Below, in pieces: positions 14,517 to 22,135 of a stretch of DNA of 24,193 bases; the first letter of the stretch is position 1; every line of letters starts with the position of its first letter. The notes beneath the pieces were generated by a model. That model ran no database searches. It was not told the origin of the DNA and saw nothing but the letters and a program-made list of their open reading frames with translations. The stretch is from an uncultured Pelagibacteraceae bacterium (GTDB taxonomy: Bacteria > Pseudomonadota > Alphaproteobacteria > Pelagibacterales > Pelagibacteraceae). The stretch covers positions 1 through 24,193 of the forward strand of contig CACLNK010000007.1 in the NCBI GenBank assembly GCA_902608305.1. Reading direction: 5' to 3'. A program made the position numbers and the translations under genes.

Positions 14517-15320
14517 TTATAGTGCTGGTTTTAAAAGTTTTAATATTTTATTATGAATTGAATTGTTTGCAGAAACTATAATATTTCCAGCTTTTACAGC
14601 ATCTTCATTTTTCCAAGTAGAAATAAATCCACCTGATGCTTTCACTATTGGAATAATTGGATGAATATCCCATACTTGGTTTATGCATTGTAAGACAACA
14701 TCAATCCTACCTTCACACAAGTGGCAATAGCTTAAAGCATCAAAACAAGGAAATTGCATTAATTTTAAAACCTTTGGAATTTTTTTTTGTTTGTTTAAAG
14801 AAAGCCAACCATGAAATGCTCCAGCAACTTTCATCTGACTGTATGAAACTTTTCTATTTACAGTAAGCTTTCTCTTTTTTCCCTTGTCATAAACATGAGC
14901 TGCTTTATCCGTTTGATTCAAATAATATTTATTTAGTTTTGGAAAATTTGCTAAACCAATAACTGGTCTACCTTTGTAATTTAAAGCAATTAAATTACTC
15001 CAAGTTGGATTTCCTATAATAAATGACCTCGTTCCATCTATTGGGTCAATTACCCAGGTATAATCACTTTTTGTTTTTTTATGACCGAACTCCTCACCTA
15101 TTACTTGATGATTTGGAAATCTTCTTTTAATTTTTCTTCTAATAAACTTTTCAAATTCTCTATCAGCTAGGGTTACGGGGTCATATCCTTTTCTTTTGTT
15201 TTTATTGATAACTGTAAAAGGTTTATCTAATTTTTTGTAATAAAATCTCGTCAGCTCTTTAGCTAATGCATTGAGAAAATTATAATAGATTCTGTAATTT
15301 TTGAATTTTGTATTAAACAT
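14517..15320 (-). CDS. Inositol-monophosphatase-family phosphatase (HisN-like)
   Basis: A 267-residue metal-dependent phosphomonoesterase. Motifs are VTLADREFE near residue 49, GEEFG (Glu76, Glu77), the metal-binding IDPIDGT (Asp92, Asp95) and QVWDIHPIIPIVKASGG (Asp218). The segment FIIGNPTWSNLIAL and the WDIHP motif are most like histidinol-phosphatases of the HisN type, but inositol- or other sugar-phosphate phosphatases cannot be excluded. The protein is unusually rich in lysine. It is transcribed from the divergent region 15321-15412 and is followed by the surface-protein gene after 15 bases. Confidence 0.85.
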   Translation of the reverse strand: MFNTKFKNYRIYYNFLNALAKELTRFYYKKLDKPFTVINKNKRKGYDPVTLADREFEKFIRRKIKRRFPNHQVIGEEFGHKKTKSDYTWVIDPIDGTRSFIIGNPTWSNLIALNYKGRPVIGLANFPKLNKYYLNQTDKAAHVYDKGKKRKLTVNRKVSYSQMKVAGAFHGWLSLNKQKKIPKVLKLMQFPCFDALSYCHLCEGRIDVVLQCINQVWDIHPIIPIVKASGGFISTWKNEDAVKAGNIIVSANNSIHNKILKLLKPAL

Positions 15321-15412
15321 GATGAGTTCTATTACTATTTAATTTAACTTGATTAAAGCATAAAATTTAATAATCCTTGCGATAACATAATAAAATTAAA
15401 TTTATAATATTA

Positions 15413-16837
15413 ATGGAAAAAATTCAGTCTCATACAAAACTAGTAGTGGTTGGAGGAGGTATTTTAGGAGTAAGCTTACTTTATCACTTAACTAAAGAAG
15501 GATGGAAAGACATAGTTTTAATTGAAAAGGGTGAACTTACTTCTGGTTCGACTTGGCATGCAGCAGGTCAGTGTCCACATATGGTGGGCAGTTATAATTT
15601 GGCTAAAGTTCATCAGCATTCAACTAATCTTTATAAGCAACTAGAAAAAGAAACAGGACAAGCAACAGGTTTCCATGAATGTGGTAGTTTAAGATTAGCA
15701 TACAAAAAAGAGGATATTGATTGGTTCCATTACGTTAAAGGAATAATGGACAATGTTGGTTCTCCTGCAGAAATAATTTCTCCAAATGAAATAAAAAAAA
15801 TTCACCCATTTATTAGATTAGATGGAATAGTTGCAGCCTTTCATACTCCTGAAGATGGACATACAGATCCAACAAGTACTACAAATGCTATGGCTAAAGG
15901 AGCTAGAAATGGTGGAGCCAAAATATACAGAAAAAATAGAGTAACTAATATAAAGCAACTTCCTTCTGGTGAGTGGAAAGTATTTACGGAAAATGGAGAT
16001 ATAACTTGTGAACATGTGGTTAATGCTGCAGGAAGTTTTTGCCCTGAGGTTGGTGAGATGGTTGGCTTAAAAGATGTACCTAGTATAAATATGATACATC
16101 ATTATTTGGTTACTGAATCACATCCAGAAATTGAAAAACTAAAAAAAGAATTACCAGTAACAAGAGATCCTGAGGCTTCTGCCTACCTAAGACAAGAAGG
16201 CAAAGGTTTATTAATAGGTCCATACGAAAAAGATGCAAAAGCTTGGGCTTTAGACGGAATGGACTGGAAATTTGATATGGAACTATTGGAGCCTGAACTT
16301 GATAGAATTGAAAAACACCTTGAAATAGGAATGAACAGAATTCCTCAATTTAAAGATGTTGGAATTAAAAAAATTATTTGTGGACCAATTACTCATACAC
16401 CCGATGATAATTTTTTTGCAGGTCCAGCACCAGGATTAAAAAACTTCTGGATGGCTTGTGCTGCAAGTGTAGGAATTGCTCAAGGTGGAGGTATTGGAAA
16501 ATACCTTGCTCAATGGATAGTACACGGTGACTCAGAAATAAATATGCTTGAGTTTGAGCCAAGAAGATACATGAGTTGGGTAACTAAAAAATACGCAGTC
16601 GAAAAATCTACTGATCAATATACCAGAATGTACGTTACCCCGATGCCAAGTGAAAGTATAGATGTCGGTAGACCTATGAAAACAACACCAATATATAAAA
16701 AACTAAAAGATATGGGAGCTGTATATTTAGACTCTTATGGTTGGGAAAAACCTATATGGTTCGGAAAACCTGGAATGAAAGAAGAATATAGCTTTAAAAG
16801 ATCAAATGCTTTCTCATATGTACAAAAAGAATGTTAA
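15413..16837 (+). CDS. FAD oxidoreductase, dimethylglycine/sarcosine dehydrogenase type, N-terminal part ending at an in-frame TAA
   Basis: The 474-residue open part has the FAD-binding motif VVVGGGILGVSLLYHL (residues 11-26) and GSTWHAAG with His49. In dimethylglycine and sarcosine dehydrogenases this is the histidine that binds FAD covalently. The central SINMIHHYLVTE and GLLIGPYEKDAKAW and the later GPITHTPDDNFFAGPAPGL are typical of the family. The reading ends with SYVQKEC at a TAA (16835-16837), after which the same frame continues for another 335 codons with the expected GcvT-like domain. The complete protein would have about 810 residues, the usual family length. The likely reaction is oxidative demethylation of N-methylglycines with transfer to tetrahydrofolate. 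Confidence 0.9.
   Translation: MEKIQSHTKLVVVGGGILGVSLLYHLTKEGWKDIVLIEKGELTSGSTWHAAGQCPHMVGSYNLAKVHQHSTNLYKQLEKETGQATGFHECGSLRLAYKKEDIDWFHYVKGIMDNVGSPAEIISPNEIKKIHPFIRLDGIVAAFHTPEDGHTDPTSTTNAMAKGARNGGAKIYRKNRVTNIKQLPSGEWKVFTENGDITCEHVVNAAGSFCPEVGEMVGLKDVPSINMIHHYLVTESHPEIEKLKKELPVTRDPEASAYLRQEGKGLLIGPYEKDAKAWALDGMDWKFDMELLEPELDRIEKHLEIGMNRIPQFKDVGIKKIICGPITHTPDDNFFAGPAPGLKNFWMACAASVGIAQGGGIGKYLAQWIVHGDSEINMLEFEPRRYMSWVTKKYAVEKSTDQYTRMYVTPMPSESIDVGRPMKTTPIYKKLKDMGAVYLDSYGWEKPIWFGKPGMKEEYSFKRSNAFSYVQKEC
16835..16837 (+). other. In-frame TAA interrupting the dehydrogenase gene
   Basis: The stop separates VQKEC from NVQNNVGILDLSTFAKYE in one continuous frame. Homologues have a charged residue (Glu, Lys or Arg) around this place. 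A single base change from GAA or AAA to TAA explains it. It could be a real nonsense mutation, a sequencing or assembly error in a population genome, or a recoded stop. Confidence 0.85.
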
Positions 16838-17842
16838 AACGTTCAAAACAATGTTGGAATTTTAGACTTAAGTACATTTGCAAAATATGAAATTAATGGA
16901 GGTAACAGTGAAGCATATTTAAATCGATTATGTGCAAATACTATTCCAATAAAAGATGGGGGTATAATTCTTGGACATACACTAAATAATATAGGTAGGA
17001 TTCAAAGTGAATTAACAATCACTAGATTGTCTAAAGATAATTTTTACGTTTTATCTTCAACGGCTTCAGAAATAAGAGATTTTGATTGGTTTAATCATAA
17101 TTTAAAAAAAGATGAGAAAGTTCACATTAAAAACGTTACTCAAGACTTTGGTGTTCTTGTTTTAGTGGGACCCAAATCAAGAGATATTTTATCAAAACTT
17201 ACTTCTGAAAATTTAGACAATAATAACTTTCCTTGGTTAAAAGGGAAAGAAATTGAAATAAATAAAGTACCTGTACGAGCCCTTCGAATTAATTATATGG
17301 GAGAATTGGGTTGGGAATTACATCATCCAATGAGTATGATGGAAAAATTATATGACACTATATATGAAGTAGGTAAAAAAGAAAAAATACAGAACTTTGG
17401 TACTTATGCTGTTAACTCACTGAGGATGGAAAAAGCCTATCGCGGCTGGGGAGCAGAGTTGACTGGAGAAATCAGCTTGGTTGAAGCAGGTATGGACCGT
17501 TTTTTCAATTTAAATAAAAAAAGTAATTTTATTGGGTCTGAAGTTCTTAGAGAAAAACTACAATCAGGAGTTGACATTAAAATAGTCTACCTTGAGATTG
17601 ATGTTGATAATGCCGATGCAAGAGGTAATGAGCCTGTATATCATAATAATAAAATAGTTGGTGTGGTCACTTCAGGTGGCTATGGATTTAGAATAAATAA
17701 AAGTCTTGCTTTTGCTTATGTTCAAGCTGAGTTAGCCAAGGATGAAATAGAGCTCTTAGTAGAAATTCAAGGACAAAAAATGAAGGCAAAAATTTTGAAC
17801 GCACCAGCCTACGACCCTCAAAATAAAAAGTTGAAGTCTTAA
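16838..17842 (+). CDS. C-terminal (GcvT-like, tetrahydrofolate-binding) part of the interrupted dehydrogenase
   Basis: The frame that continues after the TAA reads NVGILDLSTFAKYEINGG, then LNRLCANTIPIK, GRIQSELTITRL, FGVLVLVGPKSRDIL, NYMGELGWELHHP, NSLRMEKAYRGWGAELTGEI and VTSGGYGFRINKSLAFAYV. This is the complete GcvT-fold domain that binds tetrahydrofolate in dimethylglycine and sarcosine dehydrogenases. No ATG occurs in frame before residue 90 of this part, and the first alternative start (TTG at 17027) would remove about 60 conserved residues. It is therefore unlikely to be an independent gene and is best read as the rest of the upstream one. The sequence after the stop shows no frame damage or decay, so the interruption is recent or artefactual. 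Confidence 0.8.
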   Translation, partial: NVQNNVGILDLSTFAKYEINGGNSEAYLNRLCANTIPIKDGGIILGHTLNNIGRIQSELTITRLSKDNFYVLSSTASEIRDFDWFNHNLKKDEKVHIKNVTQDFGVLVLVGPKSRDILSKLTSENLDNNNFPWLKGKEIEINKVPVRALRINYMGELGWELHHPMSMMEKLYDTIYEVGKKEKIQNFGTYAVNSLRMEKAYRGWGAELTGEISLVEAGMDRFFNLNKKSNFIGSEVLREKLQSGVDIKIVYLEIDVDNADARGNEPVYHNNKIVGVVTSGGYGFRINKSLAFAYVQAELAKDEIELLVEIQGQKMKAKILNAPAYDPQNKKLKS

Positions 17843-17884
17843 ATTAATTTTATTGACAGTTGAAAAAAAATAAAGCAACGTCCG

Positions 17885-17900
17885 ATTTTCAATTGAAAAT
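17885..17900. promoter_or_regulatory. 16-base palindrome before the DmdA/GcvT-like start
   Basis: ATTTTCAATTGAAAAT is a perfect palindrome ending two bases before the ATG at 17903, within the 60-base gap after the dehydrogenase stop. It could be an operator or a start-codon hairpin. No consensus ribosome site is present in the gap. High A/T content weakens the case. Confidence 0.3.
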
Positions 17901-17902
17901 TT

Positions 17903-19093
17903 ATGACCATTAAAACTAACGCTCCTCCAAAACCATATCTAGGCTTTGGAACAAGAATTAGAAAATCTCCTTTCTTCGAATCTACTTTAAAGTGGGGCTG
18001 TAAAGAATACACAACTTATAACCATATGTATTTCCCAGTTTATTATAATACACCTGAAGAAGATTTTTGGAGCTTGGTAAATGACGTTACTCTTTGGGAT
18101 GTTTCAGTTGAAAGACAAGTTGAAATTACAGGTCCTGATGCAACAAAATTTACACAATTATTAACACCGAGAAATTTATCTGATTGCCAAGTTAATCAAT
18201 GCAAATACGTTTTAAATACAAACTACGAAGGTGGAATTCTTAGTGACCCAATTTTATTAAGATTGGCAGATGATCATTGGTGGTACTCAATATCTGATAG
18301 CGACTTATTACTTTGGGCTATGGGTGTTGCTGGTAAAGACAAATATGATATTGAACTAAAAGAACCAGATGTTTCTCCTTTACAAGTGCAAGGACCTAAA
18401 TCAAGAGCTTTGATGAATGAATTGTTTGGATCATGGATCAATGATTTAAAATATTACTGGTGTAAACAAACAGATTTGAAAGGAATACCAGTTGTTGTAT
18501 CAAGAACAGGTTGGAGTGGCGAGATTGGTTATGAAGTATATTTACGTGACGGAAAAAAAGGAGCTGAACTTTACGAAATGATAATGGCCGCAGGAGCAAA
18601 ACATAAAATTGCACCAACAGGTCCTTCTCAAATAAGAAGAGTTGAAGCAGGAATTTTTTCTTATTTCCAAGATATGCGTGTTACTGACAATCCTTTTGAG
18701 ATTGGAATGGATAGGTTGGTTGACCTTGAAATGGAAGCAGACTTTGTAGGCAAAGAAGCTCTAAAAAAAATAAAACAAGAAGGAATTAAAAGAAAATTAG
18801 TTGGTATTGAAATATTAGGTGATCCAATTAGTATGGTTGTACCACCAGAATATACTCCTGGTTATTTTGTTCCCGATCATTGGCCTATTTTTGATGATAA
18901 AAAAGAAATTGGTTATGTCACTTCTAAATGCTATTCCCCAAGATTAAAAAAAAATATTGGTTATGCTTTTATTCCTATAGATTACGCAAAAAATGATACT
19001 AAATTCACAATTAAATCTCCTTATGCAAATTTAGAATGCAAAGTAGTACCATTACCATTTTACGATCCAAAAAAACAAATTCCTATAAAATAA
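17903..19093 (+). CDS. DmdA/GcvT-like tetrahydrofolate methyltransferase
   Basis: A 396-residue aminomethyltransferase-fold protein related to DMSP demethylase DmdA and to the T-protein of glycine cleavage. DmdA-like traits are the N-terminal RIRKSPF, EYTTYNHMYFPVYY, LWDVSVERQVEITGPDA and the central SPLQVQGPKSRALM. The loop that reads SGWSKQGGYE in Pelagibacter and Ruegeria DmdA reads here TGWSGEIGYEVY, which is the form of GcvT and other paralogues. It is also about 25 residues longer than Pelagibacter DmdA. It probably moves a methyl or methylene group from a small substrate (DMSP, or an N-methyl compound from the adjacent dehydrogenase) to tetrahydrofolate. The neighbours favour an N-methyl substrate. 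I leave the symbol blank because the demethylase identity is unproven. Confidence 0.85.
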   Translation: MTIKTNAPPKPYLGFGTRIRKSPFFESTLKWGCKEYTTYNHMYFPVYYNTPEEDFWSLVNDVTLWDVSVERQVEITGPDATKFTQLLTPRNLSDCQVNQCKYVLNTNYEGGILSDPILLRLADDHWWYSISDSDLLLWAMGVAGKDKYDIELKEPDVSPLQVQGPKSRALMNELFGSWINDLKYYWCKQTDLKGIPVVVSRTGWSGEIGYEVYLRDGKKGAELYEMIMAAGAKHKIAPTGPSQIRRVEAGIFSYFQDMRVTDNPFEIGMDRLVDLEMEADFVGKEALKKIKQEGIKRKLVGIEILGDPISMVVPPEYTPGYFVPDHWPIFDDKKEIGYVTSKCYSPRLKKNIGYAFIPIDYAKNDTKFTIKSPYANLECKVVPLPFYDPKKQIPIK

Positions 19094-19131
19094 TTATTAA
19101 TGCTCTCAAAATTTATTAATGAGAGTAAATC

Positions 19132-19989
19132 TTGAATCTTAAAGATACATTTTTAGCTACATTAGTTCCAATTTTTTTAGGTTTTGGTTTTGTAATTGCC
19201 AAACCAGCAATGGAACATTTCCCTCCAATGCTTTTAATGGGTTTAAGATTTTTTTTTGCAGCATCAATTTTAATTTGGTGGTTTCCAATACCAATAGGCT
19301 TCCTTAAAAAAATATTTTTTGTCTCTATTATAGCTAATACATTGCAATATACCATTACATACACGGGTTTAAGCATGATAGATGCTTCGGCGGCAGTATT
19401 ACTTGTTCAAATGGAAGTTCCTTTTGGAGTTATGTTTGCATATTTTATGCTCAAAGAAAAACCAACTGTCAGGAGTATAATTGGTATAAGCATTGCATTA
19501 ATTGGGGTTTATATTTTAACTGGCTCACCTAATTTAGACGGTAAATTTATTGGTGCAGCCTTAGTTGTTACAGGAGCGAGTATTTGGGCTTTAGGACAAG
19601 TTTTAGTCAAGCCATTGAGTAAAGAGGTAAATCCAATAGCTCTTGTTGCTTGGTTAGCTTTATTTTCTGGTCCAATATTAATAACTTTTTCTGCTATTTT
19701 TGATGGAAATACAATTAACTACTTTAAAGCAGCAAGTCTAGAGAGTTGGATAATTGCGATTTATTTAGGATTTATTATGCAACCAATATCATATGGTTGT
19801 TTCTATTATGTTTTAAAAAATAATCCTTTATACAAAGTTTTACCTATAGTTACTATGGGTATACCGCCTACTGGATTATTAGCTGCTATTTTAATTCTTG
19901 GAGAAGAACCAACTAAAGAATTATTTATTGGTGGTGCTATTATTCTTCTTGGAGTGGTTATGATAGTATTTAATACAAAAAAAAATTAG
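19132..19989 (+). CDS. EamA/DMT-family transporter
   Basis: A 285-residue inner-membrane protein with ten predicted helices in two EamA repeats. Family features are FGFVIAKPAMEHFPPMLLMGLRF in helices 1-2, MIDASAAVLLVQMEVPF, and the second repeat from GASIWALGQVLVKPLSK. Members export amino acids or metabolites; the closest-looking pattern is the YdeD/RhtA branch (O-acetylserine/cysteine or homoserine efflux), but the substrate cannot be assigned. The start is a TTG, chosen because the peptide MNLKDTFLATLV matches the family's N-terminus, and the first ATG would remove helix 1. A weak GAGAG ribosome site is present. It is on the same strand as the flanking one-carbon genes. Confidence 0.85.
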   Translation: MNLKDTFLATLVPIFLGFGFVIAKPAMEHFPPMLLMGLRFFFAASILIWWFPIPIGFLKKIFFVSIIANTLQYTITYTGLSMIDASAAVLLVQMEVPFGVMFAYFMLKEKPTVRSIIGISIALIGVYILTGSPNLDGKFIGAALVVTGASIWALGQVLVKPLSKEVNPIALVAWLALFSGPILITFSAIFDGNTINYFKAASLESWIIAIYLGFIMQPISYGCFYYVLKNNPLYKVLPIVTMGIPPTGLLAAILILGEEPTKELFIGGAIILLGVVMIVFNTKKN

Positions 19990-20011
19990 AAATTACTTAT
20001 TATCTAATAAG

Positions 20012-21145
20012 ATGAGTTTATTTAAATCAGTCAAAGTTATAAATTCTGGAAAAGCTATTCTTTTATCTCGTAAATATGGTGCTCCCCTTCGATATCACTC
20101 TACTTGGTTAAGAGATAATGCTAATGATCACAAAACAAGAGATAAAAATAATGGCCAACGTTTAATCTCCATTTCCGATATACCAATCAACACTTATATT
20201 AAATCTGCTTTTCTCGATAAAAAAGGTAAAAATATAACTTTAAATTTTTTACCTAAAAAAAAACAAATTAAATTTTCTGTTAGTTGGTTAGAAGCACATG
20301 CTTATGATAAAAAACAAAATAATTCAAAAGTTTGGACCCACCCAGATTTAAAAATTTGGTCAAAAGCTACTTTAAAACGTGTTCCAATTATTAATTATAA
20401 ATCTGCCAAATCGGATAAAAAATTACTTCTTAAATGGCTAAAATCTCTTCACTATTATGGTTTTGCAAAAATAACAGGATGTGAAAGAAAATCTGGAACA
20501 GTTGTTAAAATAGCCAAACTTTTTGGTTATGTGCGTGAAACTAACTATGGTAAATGGTTTGATGTAAAATCAAAAACAAGTGCGGTTAATTTAGCTTATA
20601 CGAATCTTGGTTTAAAGGCTCACACAGATAATCCATATAGGAATCCAGTTCCAACGATGCAAATTCTTCATTGTTTAAAAAGTTCTATCAAAGGTGGTGA
20701 TTCAAAAGTTGTAGATGGTTTTAAAGCAGCTCTCCGTCTAAAAAAAGAAAATAAAAATTATTTCAATTTACTTTCAAAATATTGTTCACGTTTTGAATTT
20801 AAAGGAAAAAAAAATGTTCATTTAAAATCTCGTTTCCCAATGATAACATTGTCTCCAGACAATGAACTAACAGCAATTCATTTTAATAATCGTTCGATAG
20901 CACCTATTACAGATGTTCCTTACAACAATATGCCAAATTATTACAAAGCTTATCGTAAATTTTCTAGTATCATTGATAGTTCTTCTATGGCTTTTACTTT
21001 TAAATTAAATCCAGGAGAATGTTTTATACTTGATAATACGAGAGTTCTTCATGCAAGAACCGCTTACTCAAAAACAGGAAGTCGGTGGTTGCAAGGATGT
21101 TATGTTGATAAAGACGGACTTTTATCGACTATTTCAACATTGTAA
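20012..21145 (+). CDS. Gamma-butyrobetaine hydroxylase-like Fe(II)/2-oxoglutarate dioxygenase
   Basis: A 377-residue oxygenase of the TauD/BBOX family. The N-terminal domain has STWLRDNANDHKT and NGQRLI, and the catalytic jelly roll has the iron triad His204-x-Asp206 (AHTDNPYR) and His347 (VLHARTAY), with an arginine after it (GSRWLQGCYVDKDGL) for 2-oxoglutarate. The family hydroxylates trimethylated substrates such as gamma-butyrobetaine (carnitine synthesis), trimethyllysine or 2-trimethylaminoethylphosphonate. The N-terminal zinc-site cysteines of human BBOX are absent here (NANDH instead of a Cys-rich stretch), as in a group of bacterial members. The neighbours handle methylated amines, so a trimethylammonium substrate is plausible; which one is inference. 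It ends convergently with the MetF-family gene, eight bases apart. Confidence 0.85.
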   Translation: MSLFKSVKVINSGKAILLSRKYGAPLRYHSTWLRDNANDHKTRDKNNGQRLISISDIPINTYIKSAFLDKKGKNITLNFLPKKKQIKFSVSWLEAHAYDKKQNNSKVWTHPDLKIWSKATLKRVPIINYKSAKSDKKLLLKWLKSLHYYGFAKITGCERKSGTVVKIAKLFGYVRETNYGKWFDVKSKTSAVNLAYTNLGLKAHTDNPYRNPVPTMQILHCLKSSIKGGDSKVVDGFKAALRLKKENKNYFNLLSKYCSRFEFKGKKNVHLKSRFPMITLSPDNELTAIHFNNRSIAPITDVPYNNMPNYYKAYRKFSSIIDSSSMAFTFKLNPGECFILDNTRVLHARTAYSKTGSRWLQGCYVDKDGLLSTISTL

Positions 21146-21153
21146 TAATTTTT

Positions 21154-22047
21154 TTATTTTTTTGATTCCTTTATAATTTCACTTATAACTTCTTCTTTTT
21201 TATGACCCATAAGGTGCACTCCTTTTACTCCATGTATATTACGAAAAGCTTCAATTAGTTCTATACATATTTTTTTACTTTCTTCTTTTTGATCTTTTGA
21301 GTCTTCTAATCTCTTAATAATTTGATCTGGTACATCCACCCCAAATAAATTTTCATTCATCCATTTTGCACTTTTTGCAGAAGCAAAAGGACCTATTCCA
21401 ATTATAAAATTTGTTTTTTCCAAAATTCCTTCATCACCTAAAACTTTCATATATTCGTTTAATACCTTTGGATCGAAAACATATTGGGTTTGAAAAAAAT
21501 CAACACCATTATTGATTTTATTTAAAATTTTATTAGGATTAGGTTTTCCTTGAGTTGGAACTTCTGCTCCTCCAATAAATAATTTTGGGGAAGGATCAAT
21601 TAATCTTCCTGATGGAAATTTTTTCTCTTTACGCATCATATCTGCCATAGAAACCAAAGTTAAACTATCAATATCATTTACAATTTTAGTTTCCGGTTGA
21701 TCACCATTTTTTGGATCATCTCCTCCTAAACAGAGAATATTGTGTACACCTAATGCGGATGCTCCTATTAAATCACCTTGTAAGGCTAAACGGTTACGAT
21801 CTCGTACTGTTAACTGTAATATTGGATCTATATCATTCTGAGCAAGAATAATTGAAGCAGTTAGGGATGACATATGTACTTTTGCACCAGGACTATCTGT
21901 AACGTTTACAGCATCAGCTACTCCTTTTAATGGCATCACATTCTTTAACAATGTTTCTTTATTAGATGCATCTGGTGGTGTTGTTTCTGCAGTATATACA
22001 AAAACTTTATCTAATAATTTTTGTTGAAGTTTGCTTTGATTATCCAT
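21154..22047 (-). CDS. Methylenetetrahydrofolate reductase family protein
   Basis: A 297-residue flavoenzyme of the MetF family. It shows TAETTPPD at residue 19, TDSPGAKVHMSSL, LQLTVRDRNRLALQGDLIGA, LCLGGDDPKNGDQPETK (with the Asp110 region equivalent to the flavin-contacting Asp120 of E. coli), and VDFFQTQYVFD. It interconverts 5,10-methylene- and 5-methyl-tetrahydrofolate. The VRDRNRLALQGDL type is the form common next to demethylation genes, where it probably runs in the oxidative direction on methyl-THF. It ends tail to tail with the dioxygenase gene and is transcribed from the divergent gap 22048-22135. Confidence 0.9.
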   Translation of the reverse strand: MDNQSKLQQKLLDKVFVYTAETTPPDASNKETLLKNVMPLKGVADAVNVTDSPGAKVHMSSLTASIILAQNDIDPILQLTVRDRNRLALQGDLIGASALGVHNILCLGGDDPKNGDQPETKIVNDIDSLTLVSMADMMRKEKKFPSGRLIDPSPKLFIGGAEVPTQGKPNPNKILNKINNGVDFFQTQYVFDPKVLNEYMKVLGDEGILEKTNFIIGIGPFASAKSAKWMNENLFGVDVPDQIIKRLEDSKDQKEESKKICIELIEAFRNIHGVKGVHLMGHKKEEVISEIIKESKK

Positions 22048-22095
22048 TTTGCAAAATAGTTTTATAAATACTTTCTTTTAAATACAATAAGCAAT

Positions 22096-22125
22096 TAGAC
22101 TATTTAAATAAGTATAAAAAGTCTA
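22096..22125. promoter_or_regulatory. Inverted repeat in the MetF/EamA divergent gap
   Basis: TAGACT (22096-22101) and AGTCTA (22120-22125) form a 6-base-pair inverted repeat that extends to 10 base pairs with one mismatch (TAGACTATTT against AAAAAGTCTA). It lies 10 bases before the ATG of the EamA gene, between two divergent genes, a common place for an operator. No known binding-site consensus is recognised. Confidence 0.3.
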
Positions 22126-22135
22126 CAATCTAAAC

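Noticed and set aside
15321..15412. Riboswitch or clear promoter in the divergent gap before the dehydrogenase gene
   Set aside because: Several weak -10-like AT boxes exist but none has a well-spaced -35 partner, and no glycine- or SAM-riboswitch-like pairing pattern is visible in 92 bases.
17027..17842. An independent gene starting at TTG 17027
   Set aside because: About 60 residues upstream in the same frame match the conserved start of the GcvT-like domain, and the frame joins the dehydrogenase across a single stop.
17853..17858. TTGACA before the DmdA/GcvT-like gene as a -35 box
   Set aside because: No acceptable -10 box lies 15-19 bases downstream; the match alone is not enough for a promoter.
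19103..19125. CTCTCA/TGAGAG hairpin between the DmdA-like and EamA genes as a terminator
   Set aside because: Only six base pairs with an 11-base loop and no T-run; it also overlaps the possible ribosome site of the next gene.
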